Of a DNA stretch of 64,000 nucleotides, positions 9,600-18,420 are shown piece by piece. The number at the start of each line of letters is the position of its first letter. The stretch's first letter is position 1. Both the position numbers and the translations under genes were made by a program. The stretch lies in contig UQSX01000002.1 of NCBI GenBank assembly GCA_900543715.1, positions 1 to 64,000 on the forward strand, in the 5' to 3' direction. Origin of the DNA: an uncultured Blautia sp. (GTDB taxonomy: Bacteria; Bacillota; Clostridia; Lachnospirales; Lachnospiraceae). Below the pieces are notes generated by a model. The model made no database searches, was not told where the DNA came from, and saw only the letters and a list, made by a program, of their open reading frames with translations.

Positions 9600-10880
9600 A
9601 TGGTAAAAGCAGTAGTAGGGGCCAACTGGGGTGACGAAGGAAAAGGTAAGATTACCGATATGCTTGCGCAGGAGTCAGATATTATTGTCAGATTTCAGGG
9701 TGGCGCCAATGCAGGTCATACGATTGTAAATAATTACGGGAAATTCGCACTTCATACCCTTCCTTCCGGTGTGTTTTACGACCATACTACCAGCGTGATC
9801 GGAAACGGTGTGGCGTTGAATATCCCGGTACTGTTTAAGGAGATTCAGTCGATTGTGGAAAAAGGAGTTCCTATGCCTAAGATCAAAGTGTCTGACAGGG
9901 CGCAGATGGTGATGTCCTATCATATTAAATTTGATGAGTATGAGGAAGAGCGTCTGGGAAAACATTCTTTTGGCTCCACAAAATCGGGAATCGCACCCTT
10001 CTATTCAGATAAATACGCAAAGATCGGCTTCCAGGTCAGTGAGCTTTTTGAAGATGAGGCAGAGCTTCGGGAAAAAGTAGAAAATGTCTGCGAGAAGAAA
10101 AATGTTACACTGGAGCACTTATATCACAAACCTGCGCTGAAGCCAGACGACATTATGGAAGAACTGCGTCAGTACAGAGAAATGATCCAGCCATATGTAT
10201 GCGATGTTTCTTTGTATCTTTGGAATGCTCTTAAAGAGGGCAAAGAAATCCTTTTAGAGGGACAGTTAGGTTCTCTGAAAGATCCGGATCACGGTATCTA
10301 TCCAATGGTAACCTCTTCTTCTACTCTGGCAGCTTATGGTGCCGTGGGAGCAGGAGTTCCCCCTTATGAGATTAAAAGAGTGATCACTGTATGCAAAGCT
10401 TATTCCAGCGCTGTAGGTGCAGGGGCTTTTGTATCTGAAATTTTCGGAGATGAGGCAGACGAGCTGAGACGCAGAGGCGGCGACGGCGGAGAGTACGGTG
10501 CAACGACAGGACGTCCCAGAAGAATGGGATGGTTCGACTGTGTGGCTTCCAAATATGGCTGCCGTATCCAGGGGACTACAGACGTAGCCTTTACGGTACT
10601 GGATGTATTGGGATATTTAGATGAGATCCCTGTATGTGTGGGATATGAAATTGATGGGGAAGTAACCACAGAATTCCCGACCACGCATCTTCTGGAAAAG
10701 GCAAAACCGGTGCTGGAGGTGCTGCCAGGCTGGAAATGCGATATCAGAGGTATTAAGAAATATGAAGATCTGCCGGAGAACTGCCGGAAATATATTGAGT
10801 TTGTAGAGGAGAAGCTGGGATTCCCCATCACCATGATCTCCAACGGACCAAGCAGAGAAGATATTATTTATAGAAAATAA
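9600..10880 (+). CDS. purA: Adenylosuccinate synthetase
   Basis: 426-residue cytoplasmic enzyme that joins IMP and aspartate using GTP, the first committed step to AMP. The N-terminal GDEGKGKITD phosphate loop, GGANAGHTI and the TTGRPRRMGWFD segment (about residues 301-312) are diagnostic; C-terminal ITMISNGPSRED is also typical. ATG at 9600 follows AGGAGGAATAAG. The 180-base upstream gap contains a weak TATGAT -10 candidate at 9496 without a convincing -35, so expression may depend on a regulator I cannot identify. Confidence 0.97.
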   Translation: MVKAVVGANWGDEGKGKITDMLAQESDIIVRFQGGANAGHTIVNNYGKFALHTLPSGVFYDHTTSVIGNGVALNIPVLFKEIQSIVEKGVPMPKIKVSDRAQMVMSYHIKFDEYEEERLGKHSFGSTKSGIAPFYSDKYAKIGFQVSELFEDEAELREKVENVCEKKNVTLEHLYHKPALKPDDIMEELRQYREMIQPYVCDVSLYLWNALKEGKEILLEGQLGSLKDPDHGIYPMVTSSSTLAAYGAVGAGVPPYEIKRVITVCKAYSSAVGAGAFVSEIFGDEADELRRRGGDGGEYGATTGRPRRMGWFDCVASKYGCRIQGTTDVAFTVLDVLGYLDEIPVCVGYEIDGEVTTEFPTTHLLEKAKPVLEVLPGWKCDIRGIKKYEDLPENCRKYIEFVEEKLGFPITMISNGPSREDIIYRK

Positions 10881-10901
10881 TAAAATGGTATAGGAAAGAA
10901 G

Positions 10902-10933
10902 AGGCTGGCGCAGTTTATGGGTCGGCCTTTTTT
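10902..10933 (+). terminator. Terminator after purA
   Basis: AGGCTGGC (10902-10909) pairs with GTCGGCCT (10921-10928) with two G-U pairs, followed by a T tract to 10933. Confidence 0.75.
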
Positions 10934-11186
10934 CTTAAAGAAGGATAGTTTTACAAATGATATCTTTGATTTCTGCTGTTGGGCTTGTCGTGAATGGTCA
11001 TTCTGATAAGATTTAATTCAATAGCAGGATGCAGATAATTTCTGCGGAATCCCTCTCTGGATTTTAGCCCCAGCTTTTCCATAAAAGGGTCAAATACCCC
11101 GATGCTCGGGGTATTTGACCATACAAGTATCTTAAGAAGATTTCAATGTTCATATCTGCGAAAAATGATCAGGAGACAATTTATAT
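10934..11186. other. Non-coding gap between purA and the peptidase-methyltransferase gene
   Basis: No supported gene. It contains GGGCTTGT at 10981-10988 followed at 16 bases by TAAGAT, a possible decayed copy of the locus-specific promoter described below but without the C tract. It also contains a perfect 15-bp hairpin at 11086-11120 that belongs to a dispersed repeat family. Confidence 0.5.
11086..11120. repeat. Perfect palindrome, core of a dispersed repeat
   Basis: GGTCAAATACCCCGA and TCGGGGTATTTGACC form a perfect stem with loop TGC. The same arms occur at about 52350-52427, inside the broken toxin gene, separated by a longer loop. There is no T tract, so it is not a classic terminator. 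Confidence 0.8.
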
Positions 11187-11228
11187 CCCCCCGCCGGGCT
11201 TGTGGGTCTGCTGACTTTCTGATAAACT
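11187..11228 (+). promoter_or_regulatory. Promoter B of the candidate metal regulon
   Basis: CCCCCCGCCGGGCTTGT (11187-11203) merges into the -35 box TTGTGG (11200-11205). A 17-base spacer and TAAACT (11223-11228) follow. It has the same 42-base layout as three other sites in this locus. It would drive the peptidase-methyltransferase fusion. Confidence 0.65.
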
Positions 11229-11260
11229 GACCCTGTTAGGCGAGACATACACCTCCCCTA

Positions 11261-13000
11261 ATGGAGGAAATCAAAACTTTTTTAGACATAGATAAGGATA
11301 AGATTATGAACGAAAATGGAATTTTTCAGTTAGGAAGTTTTCATGTAAAACCGGGTGAGAGAGTCAGCGGCTTCCTCTCTCTTGTAGATGGAGAATTTCA
11401 GCTTCCTGTTACTATTTTAAACGGAGAAGAGCCGGGAAAGACGGTGCTGATCACTGCGGGGATCCATGCAGAAGAATATGTAGGGATCCAGGCAGCTGTA
11501 GAACTGGCCGACAGGTTGAAAACAGAAAAAATTGCAGGAACAGTAGTGATCGTAAAGGTTATCAACCGGGAAGCTTTTGAAAACAGAAGCGGCAGTTTTG
11601 GATATGAGGATGGAAAGAACCTGAACCGGGTATTCCCTGGAAACAGGGAGGGAACCCAGATGGAGCGGCTGGCCTGGGGAATCGAAAAGGAACTTTTTCC
11701 TATAGCAGATTATTATATTGACCTTCACAGCGGAGACAGCTATGAACAGCTTGCCCCCTATGTGTATTATGCAGGACAGGCTTCAGAAGAGACGGTAAAA
11801 ATCTCCAGGGAGATGGCCCAGCAGGTGGACGTACCCTACATGGTCTGCTCTACAGTGGCCAAGGGAGGCTGTTATAACTATGCGGCTTACGCCTACGGGA
11901 TCCCCAGTATTCTCATTGAAAGAGGAGGCATGGGAGCCTGGACCAGAGAGGAATCCCATTCTACACGGAGGGACGTGCGGAATATCCTCTGCCATCTGGG
12001 GGTTTATCTGGGACAGAAAGACTATAGGATCTATTATCCTCTGGAAGTAAGGGACATTATTTACCAGTCTGCTTCCCAGAACGGCCTGTGGTATCCAAAC
12101 AAAATGCCGGGAGATATGATCCGGGCAGGCGAGGTCCTGGGAATGGTCAAGGATTATCAGGGCCATATCCTGGAAGTGGCTTATGGAGAAAACGACGGGG
12201 TGATCCTCTACCAGACAGGAAGTCTTCAGGTAGAAGAATCCGGCCCAATGATCGCCTATGGAAAGATTTCCCGGGAGAAGGATAACCGGAAAGAGCGGAT
12301 CACCAGCTATTGGACAAAACGCAGCAGCGGCTTTAAGGAACAGAGAAAGGCGGAGCTCCATGATCCCATTGCCGAAAGATGGCAGGAAGAGATCGAAAAG
12401 TACCTTCCCCAGGGGAATCTGCGGATCCTGGACGTAGGCTGCGGTGCAGGATTCTTTACGATTCTTTTGTCGAAAATGGGACACGAGGTTACAGGAACAG
12501 ACCTGACTCCGGATATGATCCGCTATGCCAGAGAACTGGCGGAAGAAGAAAATGCCGGCTGTCAGTTTCTGATCATGGACGGGGAAAGTCTCGGCTTTGA
12601 GGATGAGACTTTTGACGTTGTGATATCCAGAAATCTTACCTGGACTTTGCCGGATACGGCCAGGGCTTACAAAGACTGGCTGCGGGTGCTGAAAAAAGGC
12701 GGGATCCTGCTGAACTTTGACGCTAACTACGGGGCGGTAAATTTTGCAGATACTTCCAAACTTCCCAAAAACCATACCCACAATAAACTGGGACTGGATA
12801 TGATGGCAGAATGTGAGGAGATTAAGCGGCAGCTTCCTATCAGCAGCCGTGTCCGCCCTGCCTGGGATGTGGAGACCCTGGGAAACCTGGGGGTGGAGCA
12901 GCTGTCTGTAGATTTCGGCGTCAGCAGGAAAATCTATACAGTAAAAGATGAATTTTATAATCCGGATGCGCTGTTTGCCCTTTTTGCAGTAAAGGTATAA
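11261..13000 (+). CDS. Fusion of AstE/M14-like zinc deacylase and class I SAM methyltransferase
   Basis: 579 residues. Residues about 55-240 are a succinylglutamate desuccinylase/aspartoacylase-type metallopeptidase. It has the zinc motif GIHAEEY, a second His in YIDLHSGD and the Glu of ILIERGG, followed by a barrel-sandwich segment to about residue 345. Residues about 350-579 are a methyltransferase: ILDVGCGAGFF (SAM loop), GTDLTPDMI and SRNLTWTLPD. Both halves keep their key residues. The start is uncertain: ATG 11261 lacks a ribosome site, whereas the in-frame ATG 11306 has AAGGA at a fair distance. It has its own promoter and terminator. It lies beside two Nik/Opp importers, so processing of an imported metal chelator or acylated peptide is my inference; substrate unknown. 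Confidence 0.8.
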   Translation: MEEIKTFLDIDKDKIMNENGIFQLGSFHVKPGERVSGFLSLVDGEFQLPVTILNGEEPGKTVLITAGIHAEEYVGIQAAVELADRLKTEKIAGTVVIVKVINREAFENRSGSFGYEDGKNLNRVFPGNREGTQMERLAWGIEKELFPIADYYIDLHSGDSYEQLAPYVYYAGQASEETVKISREMAQQVDVPYMVCSTVAKGGCYNYAAYAYGIPSILIERGGMGAWTREESHSTRRDVRNILCHLGVYLGQKDYRIYYPLEVRDIIYQSASQNGLWYPNKMPGDMIRAGEVLGMVKDYQGHILEVAYGENDGVILYQTGSLQVEESGPMIAYGKISREKDNRKERITSYWTKRSSGFKEQRKAELHDPIAERWQEEIEKYLPQGNLRILDVGCGAGFFTILLSKMGHEVTGTDLTPDMIRYARELAEEENAGCQFLIMDGESLGFEDETFDVVISRNLTWTLPDTARAYKDWLRVLKKGGILLNFDANYGAVNFADTSKLPKNHTHNKLGLDMMAECEEIKRQLPISSRVRPAWDVETLGNLGVEQLSVDFGVSRKIYTVKDEFYNPDALFALFAVKV

Positions 13001-13023
13001 ATGAAAAACAACCGAGCATCTTA

Positions 13024-13058
13024 ACGGGGGGATGGGGTTATCTCCCCGTATTTTTTTT
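13024..13058 (+). terminator. Terminator after the fusion gene
   Basis: ACGGGGGGAT (13024-13033) pairs with ATCTCCCCGT (13040-13049), followed by eight T's. It makes the fusion gene a single-gene unit. Confidence 0.85.
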
Positions 13059-13147
13059 GCCTGAAAGAAAAGAGAATAGGGAAAAAAGCCGGGATTTCAG
13101 GGATCTGCAGGCAGGACCGGACAGACACAAAAAACTGAAAAACGGAA

Positions 13148-13189
13148 CCTCTGCCCGGGCTTGTGGCGAAAAAAAGCAGATGCTATACT
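13148..13189 (+). promoter_or_regulatory. Promoter C of the candidate metal regulon (first importer)
   Basis: CCTCTGCCCGGGCTTGT (13148-13164) overlaps the -35 box TTGTGG (13161-13166). A 17-base spacer and TATACT (13184-13189) follow. The palindromic centre here is GCCCGGGC. The box overlaps the longest possible reading frame of the downstream gene, supporting the start at 13223. Confidence 0.7.
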
Positions 13190-13222
13190 CCTCACATACT
13201 TAAGAAAGCGAGGAGAAAATGT

Positions 13223-14872
13223 ATGAAAAAGAAACTCATTGCTGCTTTATGCACCCTTGCTGTAAGCGTCGGACTTTTGTCAGGCTGCAGTCAGGGGGCT
13301 GAATCGGATGCTGGAAGGGAGACTTCTGCACAGGAAGAAACAGCCGGAGGTGCAGCAGAGGAGAATACCCAGAAGGAAGAAGTAGTGGTTACTATGCCCG
13401 CAACTTCAGAACCGGAATCCGGCTTTGACCCGGCTTTTGGCTGGGGGGCCGGAGAACATGTTCATGAACCTCTGATCCAGAGTACGCTGACGGTTACCAC
13501 CCAGGATCTGCAGATGGATAAGGATCTGGCCACAGATTACAGTGTCAGCGAAGATGGTATGACCTGGACAGTGACCATCCGGGACGATGTAAAATTTACA
13601 GACGGGGAGCCCCTTACCGCCCGGGATGTAGCCTTTACTTACAATAACTGTAAAGAAAAAAGTTCAGTAAATGACTTTACCATGCTGGAAGAAGCTGTGG
13701 CCGTAGACGATACTACAGTAGAGTTCCATATGACTAAGCCCTATTCCATCTGGCCTTATACCATGGCTATCGTAGGAATCGTTCCGGAACATGCCTATGA
13801 TGAAAATTATGGACAGAACCCCATAGGTTCCGGCCGTTATATTATGACACAGTGGGACAAAGGACAGCAGGTGATTTTTGAGGCAAATCCAGATTATTAC
13901 GGAGAGGAGCCGAAGATCAAAAAGCTGACAGTTCTCTTTATGGAGGAAGACGCAGCCCTGGCTGCGGCCATGGCCGGAGAGGTAGACGTAGCCCATACGG
14001 CGGCTTCTTACAGCGACCAGAGCGTAGAGGAATATGAGCTTTTCAGTGTGCAGACCGTAGATAATAGAGGCTTTAACCTGCCATGCAGTACGCCCCGGGA
14101 AAAAGACGGCGTTACCTATGGAAATGAATTTACCTCAGATGTAAATGTAAGAAGAGCCATCAATATCGGCATTGACCGCCAGGAGATGATAGACAATGTA
14201 TTAAACGGCTATGGAACCGCTGCCTACAGTGTATGCGACAAGATGCCCTGGTATAATCCGGAAAGCGAAGTAGAATATGACCCGGAAGAAGCAAAGAAGA
14301 TCTTAGAGGACGCCGGCTGGAAGGAAGGTACTGACGGAATCCGCAAGAAGGATGGAGTAAGGGCGGAATTTACTCTGATGTTCAGCAATGGAGATTCTGT
14401 ACGCCAGGCTTTGGCGGAAGATACGGCCAATCAGCTCCGGGAACTGGGAATTGAAGTGACCACCGAAGGAGTAGGCTGGGATGTGGCTTATGACCGGGCA
14501 GAATCAGAGCCTCTTATGTGGGGATGGGGAGCCCATACGCCTATGGAACTTTATAATATTTACCATACGCTCCCCGATACAGGAATCGGACAGGCAGAAT
14601 ATTCTCCTTATGCCAATGAAACAGTAGACAGTTACATGGATCAGGCTTTGGCGGCGTCTTCTCTGGAAGAGTCTTATGACCTGTGGCAGAAAGCCCAGTG
14701 GGATGGAACCACCGGTATTACCCAGGAGGGAGATATCCCCTGGATCTGGCTGTGCAATATTGATCATCTTTATTTTGTCAGAGACGGACTTCAGATTGCA
14801 GAACAGAAGATACATCCTCATGGACATGGATGGTCCATTGTAAACAATGTGGACCAGTGGTCCTGGAAATAA
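13223..14872 (+). CDS. Family 5 substrate-binding lipoprotein (Nik/Opp type), first importer
   Basis: 549 residues from the ATG at 13223, which follows GCGAGGAG; the longer frame from 13163 is excluded by the promoter. Lipoprotein signal peptide MKKKLIAALCTLAVSVGLLSGC with the lipidated Cys in LSGC, then a low-complexity Glu/Ala linker. Family features are GFDPAFGWG, WTVTIRDDVKFTDGEPL and RRAINIGIDRQEMI. Near the C terminus HPHGHGWSIV is His-rich, which could contact metal or a metal chelate. It would deliver ligand to the permeases encoded next. Nickel, cobalt or a chelate is suggested by context; a peptide is the main alternative. Confidence 0.85.
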   Translation: MKKKLIAALCTLAVSVGLLSGCSQGAESDAGRETSAQEETAGGAAEENTQKEEVVVTMPATSEPESGFDPAFGWGAGEHVHEPLIQSTLTVTTQDLQMDKDLATDYSVSEDGMTWTVTIRDDVKFTDGEPLTARDVAFTYNNCKEKSSVNDFTMLEEAVAVDDTTVEFHMTKPYSIWPYTMAIVGIVPEHAYDENYGQNPIGSGRYIMTQWDKGQQVIFEANPDYYGEEPKIKKLTVLFMEEDAALAAAMAGEVDVAHTAASYSDQSVEEYELFSVQTVDNRGFNLPCSTPREKDGVTYGNEFTSDVNVRRAINIGIDRQEMIDNVLNGYGTAAYSVCDKMPWYNPESEVEYDPEEAKKILEDAGWKEGTDGIRKKDGVRAEFTLMFSNGDSVRQALAEDTANQLRELGIEVTTEGVGWDVAYDRAESEPLMWGWGAHTPMELYNIYHTLPDTGIGQAEYSPYANETVDSYMDQALAASSLEESYDLWQKAQWDGTTGITQEGDIPWIWLCNIDHLYFVRDGLQIAEQKIHPHGHGWSIVNNVDQWSWK

Positions 14873-14896
14873 GAGAAAATACAGAAGGAGGGAGCA

Positions 14897-15892
14897 ATGG
14901 AAGGAAGCTGGCCGAAATTTCTTGCAAAAAATATTTTGAAAATTATCCTGCTGACCATCGGTATCAGCATGATGACTTTTGGATTAATGAAAGCCTCCCC
15001 GGTGGACCCTCTTCAGGCGAACGTAGGGCAGGCAGCCCTTGGGTCCATGAGTCAGGAACAGAGAGAAAAACTGGAGGAATACTGGGGCGTTCATACGCCG
15101 CCGGCCCAGCAGTATATTTCCTGGGCGAAGGATTTTGTCCGGGGAGAGATGGGGATTTCCCTTTTATACCGGCAGCCTGTAACAGAAGTGATCGGAGTAA
15201 AATTATCTAATTCTCTGTTCCTTATGAGCGCAGCCTGGGTGATTTCCGGGATCCTGGGCCTTTTTCTGGGTGTATTGGCAGGTATGAACCGGGGGAAACT
15301 GATAGATAAAGCAATCCAGGGATACTGTCTGGTGATTTCCAGTACGCCGGCATTCTGGCTGGCGCTGCTGCTCCTGCTTGTTTTCGGAGTATGGCTTCGG
15401 CTGTTTCCCATTGGCCTCAGCGTGCCTATCGGAGTGGAAGCCAGCGGAGTGACCCTGGCAGACCGGATCTATCATGCCATACTCCCGGCGCTGACCTTAA
15501 GCATTACAGGTGTCTCCAACATCGCCCTGCACACCCGGGAAAAAATGGCGGATATCATGGAAAGCGATTATGTTTTGTTTGCCAGGATGCGGGGGGAGAA
15601 AGGATGGCGCCTGTTTAAATATTACGGGTTCCGGAACGTGCTCCTGCCTGCCATTACCCTCCAGTTTGCCTCCATCAGTGAGATATTCGGAGGCTCTGTG
15701 CTTGTGGAACAGGTATTTTCCTATCCGGGTCTGGGACAGGCGGCGGTAGCTGCCGGCCTTGGGAGCGATATGCCTCTGCTGATGGCGATTACCATTGTCA
15801 GTGCCCTTTTTGTCTTTGGAGGAAACCTGGCGGCCAATATACTTTACGGACTTATTGATCCCAGGATCAGGAGAGGGGGTAAGATAAAATGA
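14897..15892 (+). CDS. ABC importer permease (DppB/NikB family), first importer
   Basis: 331 residues with about six membrane segments. The N-terminal helix is followed by the extracytoplasmic QREKLEEYWGVHTPPAQQYISW region typical of this subunit, and the conserved coupling loop containing SDYVLFARMRGEKGWRLF is at about residues 222-240. GAAGGAGGGAGCA precedes the ATG. It overlaps the next permease gene by four bases (ATGA), so the two are translationally coupled. Confidence 0.9.
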   Translation: MEGSWPKFLAKNILKIILLTIGISMMTFGLMKASPVDPLQANVGQAALGSMSQEQREKLEEYWGVHTPPAQQYISWAKDFVRGEMGISLLYRQPVTEVIGVKLSNSLFLMSAAWVISGILGLFLGVLAGMNRGKLIDKAIQGYCLVISSTPAFWLALLLLLVFGVWLRLFPIGLSVPIGVEASGVTLADRIYHAILPALTLSITGVSNIALHTREKMADIMESDYVLFARMRGEKGWRLFKYYGFRNVLLPAITLQFASISEIFGGSVLVEQVFSYPGLGQAAVAAGLGSDMPLLMAITIVSALFVFGGNLAANILYGLIDPRIRRGGKIK

Positions 15893-16713
15893 AGATGTGG
15901 AACCGGAGACAGAGAATTCTGATAGGACTGGGCTTTTCTGTTGTTTTTCTGGCAGTAATCTGCATATGGGGAAGCTTGAGCACAGAAGAAGCCAGGGTGA
16001 CAGATTTTTCCAGGAAGAATATAGCCCCCTGCCTGGAATATATTTTCGGCACCGACTGGCTGGGAAGGGATATGCTGGCAAGGACGCTGAAAGGCCTTTC
16101 TATCAGTATATTAATCGGTATTTTGGCTGCCGTAGTCAGTGCGGCGGTGGCCCTTATCCTGGGAATTGCATCGGCTGCTATGGGAAAGACGGTGGATACG
16201 GTCATCAGTTTCTGCATTGACCTGATCATGGGAATCCCTCATATGCTGCTGCTGATACTGATCTCAGTAGCTTTGGGCAAGGGTCTGAAAGGCGTGGTCA
16301 TAGGCGTGGCCTTTACACACTGGCCTTCCCTGGCCAGACTGATACGGGCGGAAGTGATCCAGCTCAGGGAGAGCCCTTATATCCAGATTTCCTGCAAACT
16401 GGGGAAGAGCAGCTGGTATATCGCCAGGAAACATATGCTGCCTCATCTTGTGCCTCAGTTTATCGTAGGCCTGGTACTGATGTTTCCCCATGCGATCCTT
16501 CATGAGTCCAGCATTACTTTTCTGGGATTCGGCCTGTCTACGGAGCAGCCGGCCATTGGTATCGTACTTTCAGAGGCCATGCAGTACCTGATCACAGGAA
16601 AATGGTGGCTGGCTTTATTTCCCGGGCTTTTGCTGGTATTTACCGTGGTACTATTCTATATCCTGGGAGAGAGCCTGAGGAAAATGCTGGATCCCGGAAG
16701 TATCCATCAGTAA
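15889..16713 (+). CDS. ABC importer permease (DppC/NikC family), first importer
   Basis: 274 residues. An N-terminal membrane helix is followed by FGTDWLGRDMLART, the hallmark of the DppC/NikC subunit. The transmembrane core follows, and its coupling loop is in RAEVIQLRESPYIQISCKLG. Start ATG overlaps the stop of the preceding permease. It pairs with that permease to form the membrane channel. Confidence 0.9.
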   Translation: MKMWNRRQRILIGLGFSVVFLAVICIWGSLSTEEARVTDFSRKNIAPCLEYIFGTDWLGRDMLARTLKGLSISILIGILAAVVSAAVALILGIASAAMGKTVDTVISFCIDLIMGIPHMLLLILISVALGKGLKGVVIGVAFTHWPSLARLIRAEVIQLRESPYIQISCKLGKSSWYIARKHMLPHLVPQFIVGLVLMFPHAILHESSITFLGFGLSTEQPAIGIVLSEAMQYLITGKWWLALFPGLLLVFTVVLFYILGESLRKMLDPGSIHQ

Positions 16714-16734
16714 AGAAGCCAGGAGGAGAAAAGC

Positions 16735-17661
16735 ATGGAAAAAGAGACAGTCCTGAAAATCGAACATATGAATATTGTTTTTACCCAGTATGACAGAGGA
16801 ATGCATCAGACAGAACTCCCGGTCATCCGGAACCTGGACGTAGAAGTCCGAAGAGGAGAAGTGGTAGCGGTGGCAGGCTCCAGCGGATCCGGGAAAAGTC
16901 TCCTGGCCCATGGGGCAATGGGAGTTCTGCCCTATAACGCCCGCATGGGAGGCGATATCCAGTATCTGGGAGAGAAACTTACCAAAGAAAGGATAGAAAA
17001 ACTCAGAGGAAAGGAAATCGTTATGGTACCCCAGAGCATTTCTTCCCTGAATCCCCTGATGAAGATCGGACCTCAGATACGGAAAGGGAAAAAAGATCCG
17101 GCGTCCCAAGAGAAGCTGAAAGCTATTTTCAGACGTTACGATCTGGAAGAAAAGACAGAGGAGCTTTATCCTTTTGAGCTGTCCGGAGGGATGAACCGGA
17201 GAGTGCTGATCTCTACGGCAGTGATGGAAGAACCCAGACTGGTCATCGCTGACGAACCTACTCCGGGTCTGGATAAGAAAACAGCAAAACGTGCCATGGA
17301 ACATTTCCGAAACCTGGCGGACATGGGCGCTGCCGTTCTGGTGATCACCCATGATCTGGAACTGGCTCTGGAGACCGTGGACCGGATTGCGGTATTTTAC
17401 GGGGGAACCACTATTGAGGAGGCCAGGGCAGAAGACTTCCAGAGAGAAGAGAACCTTCGGCACCCCTATACGAAAGCCTTATGGAGGGCTATGCCCAGGC
17501 ATGGATTTCAATATATTGAAGGAAGCCAGCCTTATGTGAAAAACCTTCCCAAAGGGTGTATCTTCAGCCCCAGATGCAGCCAGTGCCAGGAGGCCTGCAG
17601 AGGAGAAATCCCCTACCGGGAAGTAAGAGGCGGAAAGGTCCGCTGCCTGTATGCCCAATAG
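16735..17661 (+). CDS. ABC importer ATPase (NikD/DppD type), first importer
   Basis: 308 residues. Walker A GSSGSGKS (about residues 46-53), signature LSGGMNRRVLIS, Walker B LVIADEPTPGLD and a switch His in ITHDLELAL are all intact. The C-terminal extension has the Cys-rich Opp/Dpp tail (CIFSPRCSQCQEAC), complete here. AGGAGGAGAA precedes the ATG. It powers import together with the shorter ATPase encoded next. Confidence 0.9.
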   Translation: MEKETVLKIEHMNIVFTQYDRGMHQTELPVIRNLDVEVRRGEVVAVAGSSGSGKSLLAHGAMGVLPYNARMGGDIQYLGEKLTKERIEKLRGKEIVMVPQSISSLNPLMKIGPQIRKGKKDPASQEKLKAIFRRYDLEEKTEELYPFELSGGMNRRVLISTAVMEEPRLVIADEPTPGLDKKTAKRAMEHFRNLADMGAAVLVITHDLELALETVDRIAVFYGGTTIEEARAEDFQREENLRHPYTKALWRAMPRHGFQYIEGSQPYVKNLPKGCIFSPRCSQCQEACRGEIPYREVRGGKVRCLYAQ

Positions 17662-17687
17662 AATCCAGGCGGAAAGGTGGAAATAAG

Positions 17688-18368
17688 ATGAAACTGGAAG
17701 TCAAGAATCTTTCTTATCAATATACAAAGAAAGGGAGAAAAATCCTGAAGGACTTCAGCCTGACTGTAGAAAACACAGAGCGGGTAGGGCTGGCCGCACC
17801 AAGCGGATATGGGAAAACCACTTTGTGCAAGCTTCTTTCCGGATACCTGGAGCCGGATCAGGGGGAAATCCTTCTGGACGGAAAGCCTATATCCTCCTAT
17901 GGAGGCTACTGTCCGGTGCAGATGATCTGGCAGCAGCCAGAGTTTGCCCTGAATCCCAGACTGCGGGTCAAAGAAGCCATCCGGGAGGGAGATCAGATAG
18001 AAGAAAGAATCCTTCGGGAACTTGGGATAGAAGAAGACTGGATGAACCGTTTCCCCACAGAATTGTCCGGGGGAGAGCTGCAGCGGTTCAGTATTGCCAG
18101 GGCCCTGGGAAAGAGGACCAGATTTTTGCTGGCGGATGAGATCACGACTATGCTGGACCTGATCACCCAGAGTCAGATATGGCACTTTTTGCTGAAAGAA
18201 GCAGAGAAGCGGGAAATCGGACTGATCGTAGTCAGCCACGACCCGGAACTGCTGGACCGGGTATGTACCAGGATCATACCTCTGGAAGAGGAAAAGGGAG
18301 AACAAAGTGGGCAGGCCCACCTCTTAAATAAAAAACAACCCCCCATGGGGCTTGTGAGAATTTTTTGA
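17688..18368 (+). CDS. ABC importer ATPase (NikE type), first importer
   Basis: 226 residues from ATG 17688 (GGAAAGGTGG upstream); longer frames overlap the preceding gene. Walker A is APSGYGKTT, with Ala for the first Gly of the usual GxSGxGKS/T. The signature LSGGELQRFSIARAL and Walker B FLLADEITTMLD are present, and the switch His is in VVSHDPELL. It lacks the long C-terminal tail of its partner. Its last codons (PPMGLVRIF) are encoded by the operator and -35 region of promoter D, so the coding end and a control site overlap. Confidence 0.88.
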   Translation: MKLEVKNLSYQYTKKGRKILKDFSLTVENTERVGLAAPSGYGKTTLCKLLSGYLEPDQGEILLDGKPISSYGGYCPVQMIWQQPEFALNPRLRVKEAIREGDQIEERILRELGIEEDWMNRFPTELSGGELQRFSIARALGKRTRFLLADEITTMLDLITQSQIWHFLLKEAEKREIGLIVVSHDPELLDRVCTRIIPLEEEKGEQSGQAHLLNKKQPPMGLVRIF

Positions 18369-18380
18369 AGGTTTTATACT
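18339..18380 (+). promoter_or_regulatory. Promoter D of the candidate metal regulon (second importer)
   Basis: CCCCCCATGGGGCTTGT (18339-18355) merges into the -35 box TTGTGA (18352-18357). A 17-base spacer and TATACT (18375-18380) follow. It lies inside the 3' end of the preceding ATPase gene. It would drive the second importer and perhaps the DJ-1-like and CsoR-like genes. Confidence 0.7.
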
Positions 18381-18420
18381 TTAAAAAGTGAATTTACAAA
18401 GCTGATAAGGGTGGTAAAGA

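Noticed and set aside
10981-11012. A sixth copy of the locus promoter (GGGCTTGT then TAAGAT)
   Set aside because: The C tract is missing, the spacer is 16 rather than 17 bases, and no gene follows; at most a decayed copy.
13163-13222. Longer N terminus for the first binding protein
   Set aside because: It would overlap promoter C and place extra residues before a normal lipoprotein signal peptide.
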